Source: Acetobacteraceae bacterium
GTDB lineage: Bacteria > Pseudomonadota > Alphaproteobacteria > Acetobacterales > Acetobacteraceae
Reading direction: 5' to 3'
Length of the DNA stretch: 12,731 nt
Assembly: GCA_020853405.1 (NCBI GenBank)
Contig: JADYYZ010000011.1
Span: 1-12,731, forward strand
Shown here piece after piece: positions 1-7,406 of the stretch. The position numbers and the translations under genes were made by a program. Position 1 is the stretch's first letter; each line of letters starts with the position of its first letter. Below the pieces are notes generated by a model. The model searched no databases and had not been told where the DNA came from. It saw only the letters and a list, made by a program, of their open reading frames with translations.

Positions 1-587
1 AGCCGCTCGGCGCGCTCGACCGCAAGCTGCGCGACCACATGCAGATGGAGATCAAGGCGCTGCACAAGCGGCTCGGCATCACCATCCTGTACGTCACGCA
101 CGACCAGGAGGAAGCGCTGGCGATGTCGGACCGGATCTGCCTGATGAACCAGGGCAGGATCGAGCAGCTCGGCACGCCATCGGATCTCTATTTCCGCCCG
201 CGCAGCGAGTTCGTCGCCGACTTCCTGGGGGAATCGAACATCCTGTCCGCCGAGGTCAGCAGCGCCGGTACGGTGCGCGCCGAAGGCGGCCTCCTGATCC
301 ACGTGCAATCGACCGATGGCCTGGCCTCCGGCCGGCCGGTGAAGATCGTGGTCCGCCCGGAGGCGATGCGCCTGCTCGGCAACGGCGACGAGGCCGACAA
401 CACGCTCAGCGGCACGCTCACCGACCGGGTGTTCGGCGGCGGCGTGTTCCGCCATTTCGTCTCGATCGAGCACGGGCCGGTGCTGCTGGCCAAGCAGTTC
501 GCCGACCGCCCCGCCGCCGTGCCCGACATCGGCGCCTCGGTACGGCTTGGCTGGGATGCCGAGCAGACGGTGGTGCTGGCGCAATGA
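1..587 (+). CDS. PotA-like polyamine ABC transporter ATP-binding protein (5'-truncated, C-terminal half)
   Basis: Energises import by hydrolysing ATP on the cytoplasmic face of a type I ABC importer of the spermidine/putrescine class. The reading frame is already open at base 3. It begins in the D-loop (PLGALDRKLR), so Walker A, Q-loop, signature and Walker B lie upstream of the window. Visible are the H-loop (YVTHDQEEALAMSDR) and the region after it (GRIEQLGTPSDLYFRP, then FVADFLGESN), typical of PotA/CysA/MalK-group ATPases. A C-terminal TOBE-like regulatory domain follows, with a VVRPEAMRL motif. About 194 residues are present, against roughly 350-380 for a full family member. The first internal ATG (base 39) is not the true start, because the D-loop precedes it. 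The stop overlaps the next start (ATGA, 584-587), so it is translationally coupled to the permease. Substrate class is inferred from the PotB/PotC-like partner and the downstream oxidase; other small cationic substrates are possible. Confidence 0.93.
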   Translation, partial: PLGALDRKLRDHMQMEIKALHKRLGITILYVTHDQEEALAMSDRICLMNQGRIEQLGTPSDLYFRPRSEFVADFLGESNILSAEVSSAGTVRAEGGLLIHVQSTDGLASGRPVKIVVRPEAMRLLGNGDEADNTLSGTLTDRVFGGGVFRHFVSIEHGPVLLAKQFADRPAAVPDIGASVRLGWDAEQTVVLAQ

Positions 588-2368
588 GCACCGCGCTGGC
601 ACGGCGCGGCTGGGTGCGGGCCTGGCCGCTCTATCCGCTGCTGCTGGTGGTGCTGGCGTTCTTCGTCTACCCGGTCGCGCAGATCCTGTGGCTCTCGGTG
701 CTCGACCGCGCGGGCAGCCTCTCGGCCGAGAACTATCTCCGTGTCGTCAACACGCCGGTCTACTGGCGCACGCTCGGCATCACGCTCCAGATCTCGCTGT
801 GGACGACGCTGTTCTCGCTGCTGGCCGGCTACCCGGTCGCCTATCTGCTCGCCACCTCGCGGCCAAAGACGCGCGACCTGCTGACATTGCTGGTGCTGAT
901 GCCGTTCTGGACCAGCTTCCTGGTGCGCACCTTCGCCTGGATGATCCTGCTCGGGCGCAACGGCGCGATCAACCGGCTGCTGCAGTCGCTCGGCATCACC
1001 GATGCGCCGCTGTCGCTGATCTTCAATTTCACCGGCGTGATGATCGGCATGGTGCACGCGATGATGCCGCTTGCCGTGATGTCGATGCTGTCGGTGATGC
1101 AGCGCGTCGATTCCAACCTGGTGAGTGCGGCGCGCACGCTGGGGGCGCGCGGCGGCAGCGCCTTCTGGCAGATCTATTTCCGCCTCTCGATGCCGGGGGT
1201 CGCCGCGGCGGCACTGCTGGTCTTCATCACCTCGCTCGGGTTCTTCATCACGCCGGCGCTCTTGGGCGGGCGCCAGCAGACGATGCTGGCGCAGGTCATC
1301 ATCGCGGTGATCCAGGAGGTGCTGAACTGGCGGTTCGCCAGCGCGCTTTCGGTGCTGCTGCTCCTCACCGCGGCGCTGGTGTTCCTGCTGTACGACCGCA
1401 TCCTGGGCACGGCGAGCCTTTCGGGCGGCGCGCTCGAGGAACGCGCCCGCCAGCGCCAGCCCGCCCTGCTGGCCCGCGCCGGAGCCGTCGCCGGCACGCG
1501 GCTGATCAACCTGCTGGCGTGGCTCTGCGACCGCGCGGGCGAGCTGTGGGAGCGGCTGATTCCGGCGCCGGGGGAGCGGGCCCAGCGCACGCTCTCGCGG
1601 CCGCTGCTGGTGCTGGTGGCCGGGCTGATCATCACCTTCCTGTGCGTGCCGTCGTTCTTCGTGATCCCCGTCTCGTTCACCGACGGCGCGTTCATCGAGT
1701 TCCCGCCGCGCGGCTTCTCGCTGCGCTGGTATGCCACCTATCTCGGCTCATCGGGCTGGGTCGATGCGACTGTCCGCTCGTTCATCGTCGCGGTGCTGAC
1801 CGGCATCGTCGCGACCCTGCTCGGCACCGCCGCGGCGTTCGTGCTGGTGCGCCAGGAGATCCGCGCCAGGGGCGTGATCCTGGCGCTGATCCTGGCGCCG
1901 CTGGTGCTGCCGCGCATCATCATCGCGGTCGGGCTGTTCTACCTCTATGCGCGGATCGGCCTGGTCGGCACCATCCTGGGTCTCGTGATCGGGCACACGG
2001 TGCTCGCGGTTCCCTATGTGGTGATCACCGTGATGGCGGTGCTGAAGACCTATGACGAACGCCAGGACCAGGCGGCATGGAGCCTGGGTGCCAGCCGCTG
2101 GCGGGCGCTGGTGCACGTGACCCTGCCGCAGATCCGCGCCGGCATGATCGCGGCCTTCCTGTTCGCCTTCATCACCTCGTTCGACGAGCTGACGATCGCG
2201 CTGTTCATCACGGGCGGTGCCACCTCGACGCTGCCGCGGCAGATGTGGAACGACCTGCTCTTGCAGGTGAACCCGACGCTGGCCGCGGTCTCGACCGTGG
2301 TGCTGGTGCTGATCACGATCTTCATCGTCGCGGCCGAGCTGTTCCGCCGCCGCACGGTGGCGAGGTAG
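584..2368 (+). CDS. Fused PotB-PotC-type polyamine ABC transporter permease
   Basis: Inner-membrane channel of the polyamine-type importer. At 594 aa it is twice the usual permease length (about 280-300 aa), because two permease domains are joined in one chain. The N-terminal half (about residues 15-275) is PotB-like, with a motif near FWTSFLVRTFAWMIL and an EAA loop at about 182-203 (AARTLGARGG). The C-terminal half (about 345-590) is PotC-like, with an EAA loop at about 497-518 (AAWSLGASRWRA) followed by AFITSFDELTIALFI. A polar, Arg/Glu-rich linker (about 280-340) joins them, and each half shows about six hydrophobic segments. Both EAA loops keep the central glycine that docks on the ATPase, so both halves look functional. 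Start ATG overlaps the ATPase stop by 4 bp. Fused permeases are also known for iron (FbpB-like) and thiamine (ThiP-like) importers, but the sequence motifs here favour the Pot family. Confidence 0.93.
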   Translation: MSTALARRGWVRAWPLYPLLLVVLAFFVYPVAQILWLSVLDRAGSLSAENYLRVVNTPVYWRTLGITLQISLWTTLFSLLAGYPVAYLLATSRPKTRDLLTLLVLMPFWTSFLVRTFAWMILLGRNGAINRLLQSLGITDAPLSLIFNFTGVMIGMVHAMMPLAVMSMLSVMQRVDSNLVSAARTLGARGGSAFWQIYFRLSMPGVAAAALLVFITSLGFFITPALLGGRQQTMLAQVIIAVIQEVLNWRFASALSVLLLLTAALVFLLYDRILGTASLSGGALEERARQRQPALLARAGAVAGTRLINLLAWLCDRAGELWERLIPAPGERAQRTLSRPLLVLVAGLIITFLCVPSFFVIPVSFTDGAFIEFPPRGFSLRWYATYLGSSGWVDATVRSFIVAVLTGIVATLLGTAAAFVLVRQEIRARGVILALILAPLVLPRIIIAVGLFYLYARIGLVGTILGLVIGHTVLAVPYVVITVMAVLKTYDERQDQAAWSLGASRWRALVHVTLPQIRAGMIAAFLFAFITSFDELTIALFITGGATSTLPRQMWNDLLLQVNPTLAAVSTVVLVLITIFIVAAELFRRRTVAR

Positions 2369-2370
2369 CC

Positions 2371-3807
2371 GTGCACAAGGAAGGCGGGCGCCGATCGGGC
2401 ACCGGCCCGGCCGAGCGCTCCTGGTGGTTCGAGGAGGCGCTGGCCGCGGAGGGCAACGTGCCCGACGCGCCGGCGCTGCACGGTCGCATCGAGGCCGACA
2501 TCGCGATCGTCGGCGGCGGCTATACCGGGCTCTGGACCGCGCTTTCGGTGCGCGAGCGCGATCCCGGCCGCAGCGTCGTGCTGATCGAAGCGAGCCGCTG
2601 CGGTGCCGAGGCAAGCGGCAAGAACGGCGGCAAGGCGCACGGCTACTGGACCATGCTGCCGGGCGTTGCCGCGACACTCGGCGATGCCGGCGCGCTGGCG
2701 GTGGCACGGGCCGGCAGCCGCGCGCAGGAGGGCTTGCGCGCGTTCGCGACCGCGCAGGGCCGCGACCTGTGGTGGCGCGAGCCGGGCTCGATCAAGGTCG
2801 CTGCCTCGGCCGCGCAGGAACTGAAGATTCCCCCCTATCTCAGCACCGCCGAGCGGCTCGGCGTGCCGGATTCGGTCAGCCTCCTTTCCGCCGGCGAGAT
2901 GCAGGCGCGCTGCCGTTCGCCGGTGTTCCGCAAGGCGCTCCTTTTCCGCGAGGGCGCGACCGTGCATCCCGGGCGGCTTGCGCGGGCACTTCGCCAGGAA
3001 GCGATGCGGGTTGGCGTGCAGCTGTTCGAGGCAACGCCGATGCAGGGCCTCGATGCCGGGGCGCCGAACCGCATCCGCACGCCCCAGGGCGAGATCATCG
3101 CCCGCCAGGTCGTGCTGGCGACCAACACCCAACTCGCGGCGCGGCGCGAGATCGCGCCCCACGTCTCGGTGTTCTCGAGCTACGCCCTGATCACCGACGC
3201 CGCGCCCGACCAGCTCGGCGCGGTCTGGCCCGGTGACGAGGGCCTCTCCGACCTCCGGATGTTCGTGCATTATTTCCGCAAGACGCCGGACGGGCGGGTG
3301 CTGATGGGGTCAGGCTCCGGCCCGATCGCGTTCGCGGGCAGGGATGGTGCGCTTGCGATGCGCTTCGATAGGGCGTCGGCGGCGCGGGCGGAAGCCGGGC
3401 TGCGGCGCCTGCTGCCAGGGCTCGATGCGCTCGGCGTCGCATCGGTCTGGGGCGGGCCGATCGACATCGCCGCCGACCGGCTGCCGTTCTTCCGCACGCT
3501 GCCGGGCACGACGATCCATTACGGCTGCGGCTATTCCGGGCACGGCGTGAACCCCACCTATATCGGCGGCCAGTGCCTGGCCTCGCTCGCGCTCGGCATC
3601 AAGGACGACTGGACCGCGCTCCCCTTCTGCACGCGCGACCTGCCGCGGCTTCCGCCCGAGCCGTTCCGCTATGTCGGGGGCAATGCCATCCGCTGGGGAA
3701 TCCTTGCCAGCGAGGTTGCGGAAGAAGCGGAACGCCGGCCTTCGCCTGCCGCCCGCGCGCTGGCGGCACTGCCGAAACTGCTGGGGATGCGCATCGGCAC
3801 GCGCTGA
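2371..3807 (+). CDS. FAD-dependent oxidoreductase, DAO family (PuuB/OrdL-like)
   Basis: Predicted cytoplasmic flavoprotein that oxidises an amine or amino-acid C-N bond. By context the substrate may be a polyamine or gamma-glutamyl-polyamine taken up by the preceding transporter. The protein is 478 aa. A dinucleotide-binding beta-alpha-beta fold lies at about residues 43-75: GGGYTG at 48-53 and the acidic ribose-binding E73 in VVLIEAS. It is followed by the family's SGKNGG segment (82-87), which is SGRNGG in many relatives. The C-terminal FAD-contacting motif GYSGHGV is at about 387-393. No signal peptide is visible. I chose the GTG at 2371, two bases after the permease stop, with GAGGT (2362-2366) as a weak ribosome site. 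The frame is open further upstream, but that stretch overlaps the permease and is Arg/Ala/Asp-rich shadow sequence. Length and fold fit glycine oxidase, PuuB and related amine oxidases, so the exact substrate is unresolved. Confidence 0.88.
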   Translation: MHKEGGRRSGTGPAERSWWFEEALAAEGNVPDAPALHGRIEADIAIVGGGYTGLWTALSVRERDPGRSVVLIEASRCGAEASGKNGGKAHGYWTMLPGVAATLGDAGALAVARAGSRAQEGLRAFATAQGRDLWWREPGSIKVAASAAQELKIPPYLSTAERLGVPDSVSLLSAGEMQARCRSPVFRKALLFREGATVHPGRLARALRQEAMRVGVQLFEATPMQGLDAGAPNRIRTPQGEIIARQVVLATNTQLAARREIAPHVSVFSSYALITDAAPDQLGAVWPGDEGLSDLRMFVHYFRKTPDGRVLMGSGSGPIAFAGRDGALAMRFDRASAARAEAGLRRLLPGLDALGVASVWGGPIDIAADRLPFFRTLPGTTIHYGCGYSGHGVNPTYIGGQCLASLALGIKDDWTALPFCTRDLPRLPPEPFRYVGGNAIRWGILASEVAEEAERRPSPAARALAALPKLLGMRIGTR

Positions 3808-3812
3808 GCGCG
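3800..3812. terminator. Small GC hairpin between convergent genes (weak terminator candidate)
   Basis: CGCGC-TGA-GCGCG is a perfect 5-bp stem whose 3-nt loop is exactly the TGA stop codon of the oxidoreductase. It lies 10 bp beyond the end of the convergent IclR gene and reads as a stem in both directions. There is no T-tract on either side, so it does not meet the usual intrinsic-terminator pattern. In such GC-rich DNA a 5-bp stem can occur by chance. Confidence 0.2.
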
Positions 3813-3821
3813 GGCTGGTCA

Positions 3822-4640
3822 TCAGCGGCGGCGCGGCATCGGTTCCGGGCTCCAGCCGAGACGGCGCGAAACCTCCTCGGCGGCGCGCGCCACCGCCCCT
3901 CTCACGCGCGCGGCCTGGGGATCGAAGCGGGTCTTGGGCAGCGCGAGCGTCACCGCCGCCACGACCTCGCCGCGGAAGTTCCTGACCGGGGCGGCGACGC
4001 CGCAGGATTCGAGCTCGTGCTCCTCGTCGTTCTGCGCGAAGCCGAGACGCGCGACGCGCGCGAGCTCGCTCCGCAGGCGTCGCGGGTCGGTGATGGTGAA
4101 GCGCGTGCGCCGCACCAGCGGTGCCGCGAGCGCGCGCTCGCGTTCGTCGGGCGACAGGAACGCGAGCAGCACCTTGCCGGCGGCGGTGGCGTGCGCCAGC
4201 ACCGACTTGCCGGGCCAGGAGTAATGGACGATCGCGCGGGTGCCGATCGTCTGGTCGACCATCACCACCTCGCGCCCGCACCACTGCGCCAGCAGCGCGG
4301 TCTCGCCGGTCTCGCGGGCGATCGCATTCAGGCTGGGTCGCGCCAGTTTCGCGATGTCGAGCCGGCCGAGCAGCGGGCTTGCCAGCAGCACCAGCCCGAG
4401 CCCGAGCGAGACCTGCCCGGTCTCGGCATCGCGCTGCACGAAATCGTGCGGCTGCATGGTCGCAAGCAGGCGCGACACCTTGCTTTTGTGCAGGCCGAGC
4501 CGGCGCGCCAGCTCGTTGACGCCGATGGTGGTGCCATCGGCCGGCAGCGCCTTCAGCACCGCGAGTGCCGACTGCACCGCGGCGATACCGCCCGCCCTTG
4601 TTGCCCGCGGCACGCCAGGCTGGGCAACCGGCTGATCCAT
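3822..4640 (-). CDS. IclR-family transcriptional regulator
   Basis: DNA-binding regulator, probably controlling the divergent transporter/hydrolase operon in response to a small-molecule ligand. The product is 272 aa, a normal IclR length. An N-terminal winged helix-turn-helix spans about residues 18-80; ALAVLKAL, then VNELARRLGLHKSKVSRLLATM gives the HTH at about 41-62. The C-terminal effector-binding domain (about 95-265) ends in the characteristic CGVAAPVRNFRGEVVAAVTLALP region. I chose the ATG at 4638-4640 because AAAGGA (4650-4655) sits 9 nt upstream and the N-terminus then fits the family. The frame stays open to 4796, but that extension would run through the intergenic region into the divergent permease gene. 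The gene is convergent with the oxidoreductase (14-bp gap) and divergent from the Liv-type operon (106-bp gap). IclR members can repress or activate, and the sequence does not say which. Confidence 0.92.
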   Translation of the reverse strand: MDQPVAQPGVPRATRAGGIAAVQSALAVLKALPADGTTIGVNELARRLGLHKSKVSRLLATMQPHDFVQRDAETGQVSLGLGLVLLASPLLGRLDIAKLARPSLNAIARETGETALLAQWCGREVVMVDQTIGTRAIVHYSWPGKSVLAHATAAGKVLLAFLSPDERERALAAPLVRRTRFTITDPRRLRSELARVARLGFAQNDEEHELESCGVAAPVRNFRGEVVAAVTLALPKTRFDPQAARVRGAVARAAEEVSRRLGWSPEPMPRRR

Positions 4641-4649
4641 GGCGAGGCA

Positions 4650-4655
4650 TCCTTT
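4650..4655 (-). promoter_or_regulatory. Ribosome binding site of the IclR gene
   Basis: AAAGGA on the minus strand, 9 nt before the ATG at 4640. It decides the start of the regulator over the longer open frame that extends into the divergent gene. Confidence 0.6.
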
Positions 4656-4669
4656 CGCGGGCGCCGCGG

Positions 4670-4699
4670 TTGACAGAAGGAATGGCACGCCCGTACGGT
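4670..4699 (+). promoter_or_regulatory. Candidate sigma70-type promoter for the Liv/Hyu operon
   Basis: A perfect -35 hexamer TTGACA (4670-4675) is followed after 18 bp by TACGGT (4694-4699), which matches the TATAAT consensus at the first, second and last positions. Transcription would start near 4706, about 40 nt before the permease ATG. It is the best match I see in the 106-bp divergent gap. The -10 is poor, as is common in GC-rich proteobacteria, so this is a prediction by eye. Confidence 0.4.
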
Positions 4700-4736
4700 A
4701 GCGCCAATTCTGCAACTGTGTCGCGCTGGTTGCAAC
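4691..4736. promoter_or_regulatory. Candidate regulator-binding region: two palindromes and a direct repeat
   Basis: Two perfect 8-bp palindromes are present: CCGTACGG (4691-4698), overlapping the putative -10, and GTTGCAAC (4729-4736), just before the Shine-Dalgarno sequence. TGCAAC also occurs twice, at 4711-4716 and 4731-4736, exactly 20 bp apart, close to two helical turns. This arrangement suits a dimeric or tetrameric IclR protein binding beside its own gene. The assignment to IclR rests on position only; no site is an obvious match to a known IclR consensus. Confidence 0.35.
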
Positions 4737-4742
4737 AGGAGG
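4737..4742 (+). promoter_or_regulatory. Strong Shine-Dalgarno of the fused Liv permease
   Basis: AGGAGG ends 4 nt before the ATG at 4747, a consensus sequence at a rather short spacing. It immediately abuts the GTTGCAAC palindrome (4729-4736), so a protein bound there would sit at the translation start region. Confidence 0.6.
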
Positions 4743-4746
4743 GCGG

Positions 4747-6633
4747 ATGGAGCTTCTCCCCCAGGTCCTGGTCAACGGCCTGACCGTCGGCGGCACCTAT
4801 GCGCTCGGCGCGATCGGCGTCTCGCTGGTGTTCGGCGTGCTGAACATCGTGAATTTCGGCCAGGGGGCGTCGTACACGGTGGGCGCGTTCGTCGCGATGG
4901 CGGTGCTGTCGCTGACCGGCGCGAACATGGTGGTCGCGTTCCTTTCGGGCACCGCGGCGGCGCTGTTCAGCGGCTGGATCATCGAGCGGGTCGCGGTGCG
5001 GCCGCTGCGCGACCAGCCGCTTCTGATGCCGCTGATCACCACCATGGGCCTTGGCCTGATCATCGAGAACCTCGCGCATTTCGTCTTCGGGCCGCAGACG
5101 CAGCCGCTGGCGCCGACGCTCTCGACCGAAGCCTGGCAGTTCGGCGAGACCACGGTCAGCCTGTGGGAGATGATGACGATGGCGGTGGTGGTCGCCGCGA
5201 TCGCAGCGCTCCATCTCGTTCTGCACCGCACCGATTTCGGCGCGGCGGTGCGCGCGGTCGCCGAGGACCGGCGCGCCGCGGCGCTGCTCGGCATCGATGT
5301 GGACCGCCTGATCATCGTCACCTTCTGCGGTGCCGCGGCGTTGGGCGGTGTCGCCGGCGTGCTGGGGGCAGCGCTCTACAACTCGGTCTATCCGACGATG
5401 GGCTCGCTCAGCATGATCAAGGCGTTCGCCGCCTCGGTGCTGGGCGGCATGGAGCAGGTTGCGGGTGCGATCGTCGGCGGCCTGATCCTGGGTGTGGTGG
5501 AAGCCTTCACCAGCGTCTACATCTCCTCGGCCTGGCGCGATGCGATCGCCTTCCTGCTGATCGTGGTCGTGCTGGTGGCCTGGCCGACCGGGCTGCTCGG
5601 CAAGCGCGGGCTCGAGAAGATCGAGCGCACCAACCTCGCGGTGCTGCCGCTGCCGGCGGTGCCGCCCTTCGAGCTTCGCCGGCCTGCCATCCTGCTGCCG
5701 ATCGCGATCGCGGCGCTGGTGCCGCTGGTACTCTCCGATGCCTACCTGCTGCGGGTGGCGACGATCATGGCGATGTCCTCGGTGATCGCGCTCAGCCTGA
5801 ACCTGATCGCGGGCTTCGCCGGCATGATCTCGCTGGGGCACGCTGCCTTCTACGGCATCGGCGCCTACGCCAGCGCGATCCTCTCCACCCGCCTCGGCAT
5901 ACCGGTCTGGCCCAGCATGCTGGCCGCGGTCGTGATCACCGGCATCTTCGGCGCCCTGTTCGCCTGGCCGATGATGCGGCTGCGCGGCCACTACGTGGCG
6001 ATGGGCACGTTCGGGCTGTCGGGCGTGATCTGGATGGTGATGATCAACTGGATCGAGCTGACGCGGGGGCCGATGGGCATCCGCGCCATCCCGGTGCCCT
6101 CCTGGTTCGGCGCCGAGCTGCAGGGTGCGGGCTTCTACTGGCTGATCCTGGTGGTGCTGGTGGTCTCGGCGCTGGCGGTGATGGCCCTGCTCGATTCGCC
6201 GTTCGGGCGCGCCGTGCGCGCGATGCGCGACGACGACCTCAGCCTCGCCGGCGTCGGCATCGATCCCAGGCTGGTGAAGATGAAACTGTTCGCGCTGTCG
6301 GCGGCGATCGCGGGTGCGGCCGGCGCCTTCTGGGCACACTACATCACCTTCATCAGCCCCGACAGTTTCACCCCGATCGTCTCGATCGGCTTCCTCGCGA
6401 TGGTCGTGCTGGGAGGGCTCGGCAGCGTGCCGGGCGCGATCTTCGGCGGTGCGGTGCTGGCGGCGCTGCCCGAGCTGCTGCGCTTCGCCTCGGAGTACCG
6501 GCTGGCGATCTATGGCGCGATCATGGTGCTGATGGTGCTGTTCCGGCCGCAGGGCATCCTGGGCCGCAACCAGGCTGCGGCCCCGATCCGGCCGCGCGCT
6601 GCCTCGGCGCCGGCGGCGGCGGATACACCATGA
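4747..6633 (+). CDS. Fused LivH-LivM branched-chain amino-acid-type ABC permease
   Basis: Inner-membrane channel of a hydrophobic/branched-chain amino acid transport (HAAT) family importer. At 628 aa it joins the two permease subunits that are usually separate. The LivH-like half (about residues 1-290) has NIVNFGQGASYTVGAF near the N-terminus and the conserved cytoplasmic loop AVRAVAEDRRAAALLGID. The LivM-like half (about 315-625) has SLNLIAGFAGMISLGHAAFYGIGAY and the loop RAMRDDDLSLAGVGID, then a GGLGSVPGAIFGG segment and a terminal LFRPQGILG. The junction is a short charged stretch (GKRGLEKIER, about 285-294). The N-terminal ATG has a consensus Shine-Dalgarno. The stop overlaps the LivG start (ATGA, 6630-6633). 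HAAT importers also carry amides, urea, short organic acids and aromatic compounds, so the substrate is better judged from the downstream enzymes than from the family name. Confidence 0.94.
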   Translation: MELLPQVLVNGLTVGGTYALGAIGVSLVFGVLNIVNFGQGASYTVGAFVAMAVLSLTGANMVVAFLSGTAAALFSGWIIERVAVRPLRDQPLLMPLITTMGLGLIIENLAHFVFGPQTQPLAPTLSTEAWQFGETTVSLWEMMTMAVVVAAIAALHLVLHRTDFGAAVRAVAEDRRAAALLGIDVDRLIIVTFCGAAALGGVAGVLGAALYNSVYPTMGSLSMIKAFAASVLGGMEQVAGAIVGGLILGVVEAFTSVYISSAWRDAIAFLLIVVVLVAWPTGLLGKRGLEKIERTNLAVLPLPAVPPFELRRPAILLPIAIAALVPLVLSDAYLLRVATIMAMSSVIALSLNLIAGFAGMISLGHAAFYGIGAYASAILSTRLGIPVWPSMLAAVVITGIFGALFAWPMMRLRGHYVAMGTFGLSGVIWMVMINWIELTRGPMGIRAIPVPSWFGAELQGAGFYWLILVVLVVSALAVMALLDSPFGRAVRAMRDDDLSLAGVGIDPRLVKMKLFALSAAIAGAAGAFWAHYITFISPDSFTPIVSIGFLAMVVLGGLGSVPGAIFGGAVLAALPELLRFASEYRLAIYGAIMVLMVLFRPQGILGRNQAAAPIRPRAASAPAAADTP

Positions 6634-7406
6634 GCGAGGCGCCGCTCCTCGATATCGAGCGTCTGGAGCGGCGCTTCGGCGGCCTCGCTGCCGTCGACGA
6701 CCTCAGTTTCCACGTGGCCGAGGGCGAGATCGTCTCGATCATCGGGCCGAACGGTGCCGGCAAGACCACCGCCTTCAACCTGATCACCTGCATCTTCCCG
6801 CCGACCGCGGGTGCCATCCGCTTCAAGGGCGAGAATCTCGCCGGCCTGCCGCTGCATCGCGTGGCAGCGCGCGGCATCGGGCGCACCTTCCAGAACCTTC
6901 GCATCTTCCCCAACCTTTCGGTGCGCGAGAACGTTCTGGTCGGGCTCGGCCGGCACGATGGCAGCGGCATGCTGGGGGCACTGCTGCGCCACCGCCGCTG
7001 GCGGGCGGGGCAGCAGCGCATGGCCGAGCGCGCCGACGAGCTGATCGGCCTCGTCGAGCTCGGCCACGTGGCCGAGCTCCTGGCGCGCAACCTCGCCTAT
7101 GGCGATCGCCGCCGGCTGGAAATCGCGCGCGCGCTCGCCACCGAGCCGACGCTGCTGCTGCTCGACGAGCCGGCCGCCGGCATGAACCCGGCCGAGGTCG
7201 AGGAGCTGAACGGCCTGATCCGCCACCTGCGCGACGCGCTCGGCAAGACCATCCTGCTGGTCGAGCACCACATGAGCCTGGTGATGGCGATCTCCGACCG
7301 GGTGATCGTGATGGACCAGGGCCGCAAGATCGCCGAGGGAACGCCCGACCAGGTGCGGGCCGACCCGGCGGTGATCCGCGCCTATCTCGGCTCGGGCCTG
7401 GCATGA
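6630..7406 (+). CDS. LivG-like ABC transporter ATP-binding protein
   Basis: One of two cytoplasmic ATPases driving the Liv-type importer; it should pair with the next gene's product on the fused permease. The protein is 258 aa, typical for LivG. Motifs: Walker A GPNGAGKTT (39-47), Q-loop Q88 in RTFQNLRIF, signature region AYGDRRRLEIARAL (156-169, the LivG-type variant of LSGGQ), Walker B LLLLDEP (175-181), and H-loop H213 in LLVEHH. All catalytic elements are present. The LivG-specific insert after the Q-loop, here Gly/Arg-rich (about 105-130), is retained. The start is the ATG of an ATGA overlap with the permease stop. The frame is open far upstream, but that is out-of-frame permease sequence. 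The 3' end overlaps livF the same way (7403-7406). Confidence 0.94.
   Translation: MSEAPLLDIERLERRFGGLAAVDDLSFHVAEGEIVSIIGPNGAGKTTAFNLITCIFPPTAGAIRFKGENLAGLPLHRVAARGIGRTFQNLRIFPNLSVRENVLVGLGRHDGSGMLGALLRHRRWRAGQQRMAERADELIGLVELGHVAELLARNLAYGDRRRLEIARALATEPTLLLLDEPAAGMNPAEVEELNGLIRHLRDALGKTILLVEHHMSLVMAISDRVIVMDQGRKIAEGTPDQVRADPAVIRAYLGSGLA

Noticed and set aside
2077..2370. Upstream in-frame extension of the FAD oxidoreductase beginning at the ATG at 2077
   Set aside because: The extra 98 residues overlap the PotC-like half of the permease out of frame and look like shadow sequence. The GTG at 2371 right after the permease stop fits the family N-terminus.
4641..4796. Extended N-terminus of the IclR protein starting at 4796
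   Set aside because: It would overlap the divergent permease start and add unstructured residues outside the family pattern. The ATG at 4638-4640 has an AAAGGA site 9 nt upstream and gives a normal length.
3310..6339. Very long minus-strand open frame (about 1009 codons) spanning the IclR gene and the fused permease
   Set aside because: It is dominated by Arg, His, Gln, Asp and Ala, shows no recognisable domain, and lies antisense or out of frame to well-supported genes. GC-rich DNA routinely gives such open frames.
7095..7140. LivG signature AYGDRRR instead of LSGGQ as a possible defect
   Set aside because: LivG proteins normally carry YGxxRR-type variants at this point. All other ATPase motifs are intact, so this is not a loss-of-function sign.
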